64,000 bases of DNA, from the NCBI GenBank assembly GCA_023388995.1, contig JAEWFD010000002.1, positions 1 to 64,000 on the forward strand, read 5' to 3'. Under the pieces are notes generated by a model that was not told where the DNA came from, did not search any database, and saw only the letters and a list, made by a program, of their open reading frames with translations. Shown piece by piece: positions 59,977-64,000 of this stretch (position 1 is the stretch's first letter; each line of letters opens with the position of its first letter). Both the position numbers and the translations under genes were made by a program. The stretch comes from Bacillota bacterium. Its GTDB lineage: Bacteria; Bacillota_I; Bacilli_A; Erysipelotrichales; Erysipelotrichaceae.

Positions 59977-61204
59977 ATACACTGCGGTTATACAAGAATT
60001 TTACATCATTCTTATTTCGCATCATAATGAAATACACCGAAATCAGGTTAATCGCCATAAATACCATTACGATATAGCGAATATCAAAGTGATCACCCAG
60101 ATAGCCGCTCAGCAGCTGCCCGATCCCTACCCCAAAAAAGGTAATCATCATGAAGATGCCATTGAATCTTGCACGCTTGTCATCACTGACATAGCTTTGC
60201 GTCGCCGAGGTCCGGATATTAAAGGATGTAACGCTGAGCACCCCATTTAAAAATTGCATTCCAATCATCACCGGAAATGGAGAGAACAGCAAGAACATAT
60301 CCACAATCGCAATCGTACTGTATACAAACATTGTGATTTGGTATTTCAAGTGTGTTGGATATTTAAAATGGTAATGGGCCAATCCGCCAAGAATCCGTCC
60401 CAGCGTCATCGTTGAGATCAGAAAGGCATACTGCGTATCATTATAATTCGGTGTCAGTTTGAAAAAAGGCAGCATGAGCGTTCCTAAGACCGCACCGCAA
60501 AGATTGGAAACAAAGAAATACTGACTGACCCTAAGCAGTGATTTTTCTTCTTTGAGATAAGCTACCCCTTCTTTGAAATCCTTGAAAATTTGCGCCCGGC
60601 CAGCTTGTTTATTTGCGTTTTGAATGTATTTCTCATCGAATTTGATTTGTGTTTCAAATACCGCTGCAATGAAATACATAATTCCCGTAAATAAAAATAA
60701 CGATGGCATTCCTAAAAACTGATTCCATTTTGCAGCAACCGGCACCATAATCGTATTGCAGATCGGGAAAATCAAGGAGCTGATGGAATAGGCTTTTGAA
60801 TAATTGCCTTCACTGATCAGATTAGGATAAAAGCTGTCATAAGCCACCATATAGGTTGCGTTGATACACCCTAAAGTGACCCCTGTCAGCAAAAAGATCC
60901 AGTAATTCAAAACATCAAAATATAATCCTGCGGAAATCAATGCAAATAATCCGGCAGAAATAAAATCCAAGGTATAAATCATTTTTCGGCGGGAAAAACG
61001 ATCCAATAGTGGCCCTACAATCGTAGGCAGAACCATATTAGGCAATACCGAGCAAAAGGTTACTAAGGAAAACAAAAAGGTAGACTGCGTTTCTTCAAAC
61101 ACAATCAAACTAAGTGCAAAATTGCTGACGGCAGCACCTAACATGGAAATTACTGTTCCCCATGTAATAATGGTGAAGTTTTTCGTCCATAAAGTCTGTT
61201 TCAT
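59975..61204 (-). CDS. MFS transporter
   Basis: This 409-residue transporter has twelve hydrophobic helices. GPLLDRFSRRKMIYTLDF is the motif A-like loop between helices 2 and 3, a central cytoplasmic loop is at about residues 200-225, and FFGVGIGQLLSGYLGDHF lies near the end. The pattern is that of the MefA/macrolide-efflux-type MFS group, but the substrate cannot be told from sequence and no resistance gene is beside it. The ribosome site before the ATG is weak. It is a single-gene unit. Confidence 0.88.
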   Translation of the reverse strand: MKQTLWTKNFTIITWGTVISMLGAAVSNFALSLIVFEETQSTFLFSLVTFCSVLPNMVLPTIVGPLLDRFSRRKMIYTLDFISAGLFALISAGLYFDVLNYWIFLLTGVTLGCINATYMVAYDSFYPNLISEGNYSKAYSISSLIFPICNTIMVPVAAKWNQFLGMPSLFLFTGIMYFIAAVFETQIKFDEKYIQNANKQAGRAQIFKDFKEGVAYLKEEKSLLRVSQYFFVSNLCGAVLGTLMLPFFKLTPNYNDTQYAFLISTMTLGRILGGLAHYHFKYPTHLKYQITMFVYSTIAIVDMFLLFSPFPVMIGMQFLNGVLSVTSFNIRTSATQSYVSDDKRARFNGIFMMITFFGVGIGQLLSGYLGDHFDIRYIVMVFMAINLISVYFIMMRNKNDVKFLYNRSV

Positions 61205-61297
61205 TTGTTTCTCGCTATTCTAGGGTTAAGCAAGCGCATTATACCAAATTATCGGAAAGAAAACAGTAGTTTTTGTTTTTTTAGTAGCATTTGTATC

Positions 61298-61822
61298 TCA
61301 GAGTAACTGCTCATAGTCATCCGACTGCCATATCTGCAACATTTCTTTCGTCAGAAGCAAAGGCATGCGATCATGAATTGCACAGCGATCGGCACTGGCT
61401 TCTTTGGTCAGGATTACGAATGAGGTTTCTTTTTCAAAACAATGATAGATTCCTGCCATATATTGAATGGCATCGGAACCTGTAAAGTAATGTCTTTGTC
61501 TAGTTTGATCCCATTCAAAATAGCCGCTGCTAACCACCACTATACGATTACTTATAATTTCTTTTTGAAATAATTTTGATGTGCGAACCGTTTCGCTGCG
61601 TGCATTAATAATAGTTCCAGAACCCTGCCATTTAGGATATCCCCATTTCATAAGAGCTGGATGCCAGCTTTGCTGTCCTGTCAAAACCAGGCAATTCTGT
61701 GTGGGAAATATCTCTTTTACCGCCATTTCAGAAAGCGGAAAGTTTGGCCGAACTTCCAGAATGCGTTTTTTCCAAAATTCCATAGCTAAAGATTCATCAT
61801 CCAAATAAAAACGTCCGCACAT
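61298..61822 (-). CDS. SOS response-associated peptidase (SRAP/YedK/HMCES)
   Basis: This protein of 174 residues crosslinks to abasic sites in single-stranded DNA and protects them. Cys2 becomes N-terminal after Met removal (MCGRFYLD). The active residues Asn73 (INARSET), Glu103 (GYFEWD) and His150 (AIHDRMP) are all there. It is at the short end of the family, some members being over 200 residues. The ATG for the Cys2 form is used rather than the one codon upstream. It is not near the Y-family polymerase here. Confidence 0.93.
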   Translation of the reverse strand: MCGRFYLDDESLAMEFWKKRILEVRPNFPLSEMAVKEIFPTQNCLVLTGQQSWHPALMKWGYPKWQGSGTIINARSETVRTSKLFQKEIISNRIVVVSSGYFEWDQTRQRHYFTGSDAIQYMAGIYHCFEKETSFVILTKEASADRCAIHDRMPLLLTKEMLQIWQSDDYEQLL

Positions 61823-61839
61823 CAATCTTACCTCATTTC

Positions 61840-62652
61840 TTATAAAATCGAAGTCTGTTCCAATGTTCTGAGCCTGCTTAGATGCAAATACAGATACATG
61901 CGCTCATCTTCTGTAATTGTCGTTTGCAATTCTTGTTCCAAAATCAGGACAATATCATCGCAGATTGATTTGAATTTAGAAAAGCGTTCATCAAATATCC
62001 CTTTCAAATTCAAATCGGTATTCTTTTCATTACGCAATACTCGCTCAATAACAAAGCGCAAGTGCACAACAAAACGGCTATAATCAATGCTGCTTTTATC
62101 TAAATTAATTTGATACTTTTCACTGAGCAAACAGGTTACCTGATAAATAATGCTATGAATTAAATCAGTAGTTTTTTTCTCTTCGGTGCTATTTCCATAC
62201 CGAATGTATAACGTGAGAAAATCAATTTCATGATCCGGCAGCTGAATACCGGTGATATCTGCAATTTTCCTAGCCACTTGCATCCCGATTTCATAGTCCT
62301 TTGCATAGAGTGACTTTGTTTCAAAATGAAATGGATTCACGATTCGTTCCTGATTTAAGATACGCACGTACATAGCTGCAATATGATCTGTTAACGATTT
62401 CATTGCTGAAAAAGAGAATCCGTTGCTGACCGAAGCATCCATAATCTCAATAACTGTTGCAATAAACATCATAGTTCCTTCTTCACTGTTTACTAATTGA
62501 TATACCTTATCAATGTTGTCTTGCTGTTCTATGATGTCACCTGCTTTTTTTTGATAACCGATACCATTACCTAGTAAAATAGCCTCTTTTGCGCCAACTT
62601 TTACTAAAACAGCACTGTTGTTAATTGGTTTAATGACTTCATACCCCAACAT
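61840..62652 (-). CDS. BglG/LicT-type transcriptional antiterminator
   Basis: This 270-residue RNA-binding regulator has an N-terminal CAT domain (about 1-55, VIKPINNSAVLVKVGAKEAI). PRD1 (about 65-165) and PRD2 (about 172-268, with the conserved His of VVHLRFVIERVL) follow. Family members bind a hairpin (RAT) in the mRNA leader and prevent termination when sugar is present, with PRD phosphorylation by HPr and PTS IIB. The ATG at 62652, with GGTGA 5 bases upstream, is chosen; it overlaps the IIA gene by 14 bases. It follows murQ and IIA-Glc, so it probably controls MurNAc or another PTS sugar use. Confidence 0.9.
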   Translation of the reverse strand: MLGYEVIKPINNSAVLVKVGAKEAILLGNGIGYQKKAGDIIEQQDNIDKVYQLVNSEEGTMMFIATVIEIMDASVSNGFSFSAMKSLTDHIAAMYVRILNQERIVNPFHFETKSLYAKDYEIGMQVARKIADITGIQLPDHEIDFLTLYIRYGNSTEEKKTTDLIHSIIYQVTCLLSEKYQINLDKSSIDYSRFVVHLRFVIERVLRNEKNTDLNLKGIFDERFSKFKSICDDIVLILEQELQTTITEDERMYLYLHLSRLRTLEQTSIL

Positions 62653-63109
62653 GAGGGTCACCAATTTCAAATAACTGGTTCGAAAAATGTGTTACGGGGT
62701 GATGTGTATTTAGCAAGGTTATTTTCTCTTTATTGGTAAACAGGATAGAAGTAGTTAGATCTACACCTTTTGCTTCCAGTACTTCTTTGTCAAATTCAAC
62801 CAGCAGATCCTGCTGGGTTATACGCATTCCTTCTGCTACATGCGTCTTTATGCCAGCCCCTTGCAAGCGAAACGTATTCACTCCGATATGAATCAAGAAT
62901 TCATACCCTTCATCACTGCGAATACCGATCGCATGTCCTGTCGGATACATTGCAACAATCACTCCATTAACCGGGCTGTAAACATGCCCGTCACTGGGAA
63001 TAATCGCAAAACCTTCTCCCAGCATATGCTGGGAGATTGCTTCATCCTTCACTTCTTGCAGCGGTATTATAAATCCATTTAAAGGTGCTGTAAAATCTAT
63101 TGTACGCAT
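62639..63109 (-). CDS. PTS glucose-family IIA component
   Basis: This is a free IIA-Glc domain of 156 residues. The phosphorylated His74 is in EFLIHIGVNTF with partner His59 in PTGHAIGI; GEGFAIIPSDGHVYSPVNG is the first strand block. It could supply phosphate to a IIBC protein that lacks IIA, such as the MurNAc transporter MurP, whose gene would lie beyond the window. It is 15 bases after murQ. Confidence 0.93.
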   Translation of the reverse strand: MRTIDFTAPLNGFIIPLQEVKDEAISQHMLGEGFAIIPSDGHVYSPVNGVIVAMYPTGHAIGIRSDEGYEFLIHIGVNTFRLQGAGIKTHVAEGMRITQQDLLVEFDKEVLEAKGVDLTTSILFTNKEKITLLNTHHPVTHFSNQLFEIGDPHVGV

Positions 63110-63124
63110 GATATTCTCTCCAAT

Positions 63125-64000
63125 CTATTGTATTGCGCTTCGGATAAATCCTCTGTGCTGCTGCAGACGCTGCATTGCTTCCTTCGCATCTATGCCAAGC
63201 AATAGCATAACGATCGCCGTTTTCGGCCGAAACTCACACTGCTCAAGTGCCTGTGCTGCGTCTTCGTAGCTGCACTCACAAGCCTGCATCACGATTCTCT
63301 TGCAACGTTCAATTAGCTTTAAATTGCTAGGTTTCACATCCACCATCAGGTTTTGGAACACTTTCCCTAATTGCACCATAGAAGCAGTAGACAACATATT
63401 CAATACCAGTTTTTGCGCTGTTCCTGCTTTTAGCCGTGTTGATCCGGTTAGGATTTCCGGTCCAACTTTCACTTCGATCGCAATGTCAGCAAGACTCGAG
63501 ATTTCCGAATTGGCATTGCAGCTCAGTGCAATGCAAGTTCCATGCAATGACTTCATGTATTTCAATCCGCCGATGACATAGGGTGTTCTTCCGCTTGCTG
63601 CAATTCCGCACAGGACATCATTGGCATTTAAGTTCAGTGCTTTCAAATCCTGTTCTGCCAATGTCAGATCATCTTCGGCACCTTCTTTTGCCTTCCGAAT
63701 TGCTTCATCACCGCCTGCCATGATTCCCAATATTTCGTCGGTAGTCGAGAACGTTGGCGGACATTCCGAGGCATCCAATACTCCTAAACGGCCCGAAGTT
63801 CCGGCACCAATATAAATTAGTCTGCCCCCCCGGTCAATCGCCGCTACAATTTGTTTGATAGCAGCTTCAATAACCGGCAGCTCCTGTTTCACAGCTGCAA
63901 CAACATTCCCATCTTCTTCATTCATAATTTGCAGCAATTCCAAAACTGATAACGAATCGAGATTCTTCGTTTTCTCATTACGCTGTTCTGTATTTAATAC
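63125..64000 (-). CDS. murQ: N-acetylmuramic acid 6-phosphate etherase MurQ (5' end outside the window)
   Basis: MurQ removes D-lactate from MurNAc-6-phosphate, giving GlcNAc-6-phosphate. The visible part, 291 codons, runs to the edge and includes the start-like TEQRNEKTKNLDSLSVLELL. Key blocks are YIGAGTSGRLGVLDASECPPTF, the SIS domain GIAASGRTPYVIGGLK, and NMLSTASMVQLGKV. A C-terminal helical part with AIVMLLLGIDAKEAMQRLQQ closes it. Only a few N-terminal residues are missing. Along with the IIA and the antiterminator it suggests recycling of cell-wall sugars. Confidence 0.96.
   Translation of the reverse strand, partial: VLNTEQRNEKTKNLDSLSVLELLQIMNEEDGNVVAAVKQELPVIEAAIKQIVAAIDRGGRLIYIGAGTSGRLGVLDASECPPTFSTTDEILGIMAGGDEAIRKAKEGAEDDLTLAEQDLKALNLNANDVLCGIAASGRTPYVIGGLKYMKSLHGTCIALSCNANSEISSLADIAIEVKVGPEILTGSTRLKAGTAQKLVLNMLSTASMVQLGKVFQNLMVDVKPSNLKLIERCKRIVMQACECSYEDAAQALEQCEFRPKTAIVMLLLGIDAKEAMQRLQQHRGFIRSAIQ

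Noticed and set aside
1..64000. CRISPR arrays, tRNA and rRNA genes
   Set aside because: No regular spaced repeats, cloverleaf-like segments or rRNA stretches were seen when reading both strands by eye.

Overview
The window is a stretch of a moderately AT-rich bacterial chromosome. It carries Bacillota-type Shine-Dalgarno sites, SigA-like promoters and a ligA-camS-gatC-gatA-gatB operon. The LytR-CpsA-Psr proteins with a binding-protein-like insert, the PRD-type PTS regulators, the PerR/rubrerythrin pair and a possible spore-coat gene pair suggest an anaerobic, gut-type Bacillota, perhaps of the Erysipelotrichia. That placement is inference; no rRNA or other strict marker is present.

Layout. 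Bases 1-3850 are one end of an integrative element: a partial DUF5131 gene, a small sigma-factor-like gene, a structured non-coding stretch, a 53-residue ORF and a large serine recombinase that runs out into the 3' end of rlmD, the apparent attachment site. From 3787 to 23056 nearly everything is on the minus strand: rlmD, a chromate transporter, two overlapping small genes of unknown role, feoAB, several poorly characterised proteins, a TipA-like MerR regulator, membrane proteins, the gatCAB/camS/ligA operon and a WecA/TagO-like transferase. From 23197 to 25792 there is a metal-resistance locus with an ArsR/CadC repressor, a free HMA protein and a P1B-type ATPase, with two matching operators. 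A decayed gene fragment and pcrA follow.

Bases 28500-38300 form a cell-envelope region. It holds three LCP ligases, a MarR regulator coupled to a CDP-alcohol phosphatidyltransferase, and an ugd-neuD-neuB-lipoprotein operon. Bases 38468-48374 hold a ten-gene minus-strand catabolic operon: an iron alcohol dehydrogenase, a LevR-like regulator, mannose-family PTS IIA, IIB, IIC and IID, an RpiB/LacAB-like isomerase, a class II aldolase and a split transketolase. It looks like a PTS-fed pentose or pentitol pathway. Its regulator has lost the sigma-54 contact loop and the Walker B acids.

Bases 48633-64000 are mixed. PerR and rubrerythrin lie under an almost ideal Fur/PerR box. An S24 repressor is divergent from a Y-family polymerase, with palindromes in both promoters. 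Further genes encode peptidases PepV and PepT, a glutathione peroxidase, a guanylate-kinase paralog with an altered P-loop, an ABC exporter with a cupin, an MFS transporter, an SRAP/HMCES protein, and a murQ / IIA-Glc / BglG-type antiterminator cluster cut by the right edge.

All calls come from reading the sequence; no database search was run. Where a gene start is chosen downstream of the longest reading frame, the reason is given.
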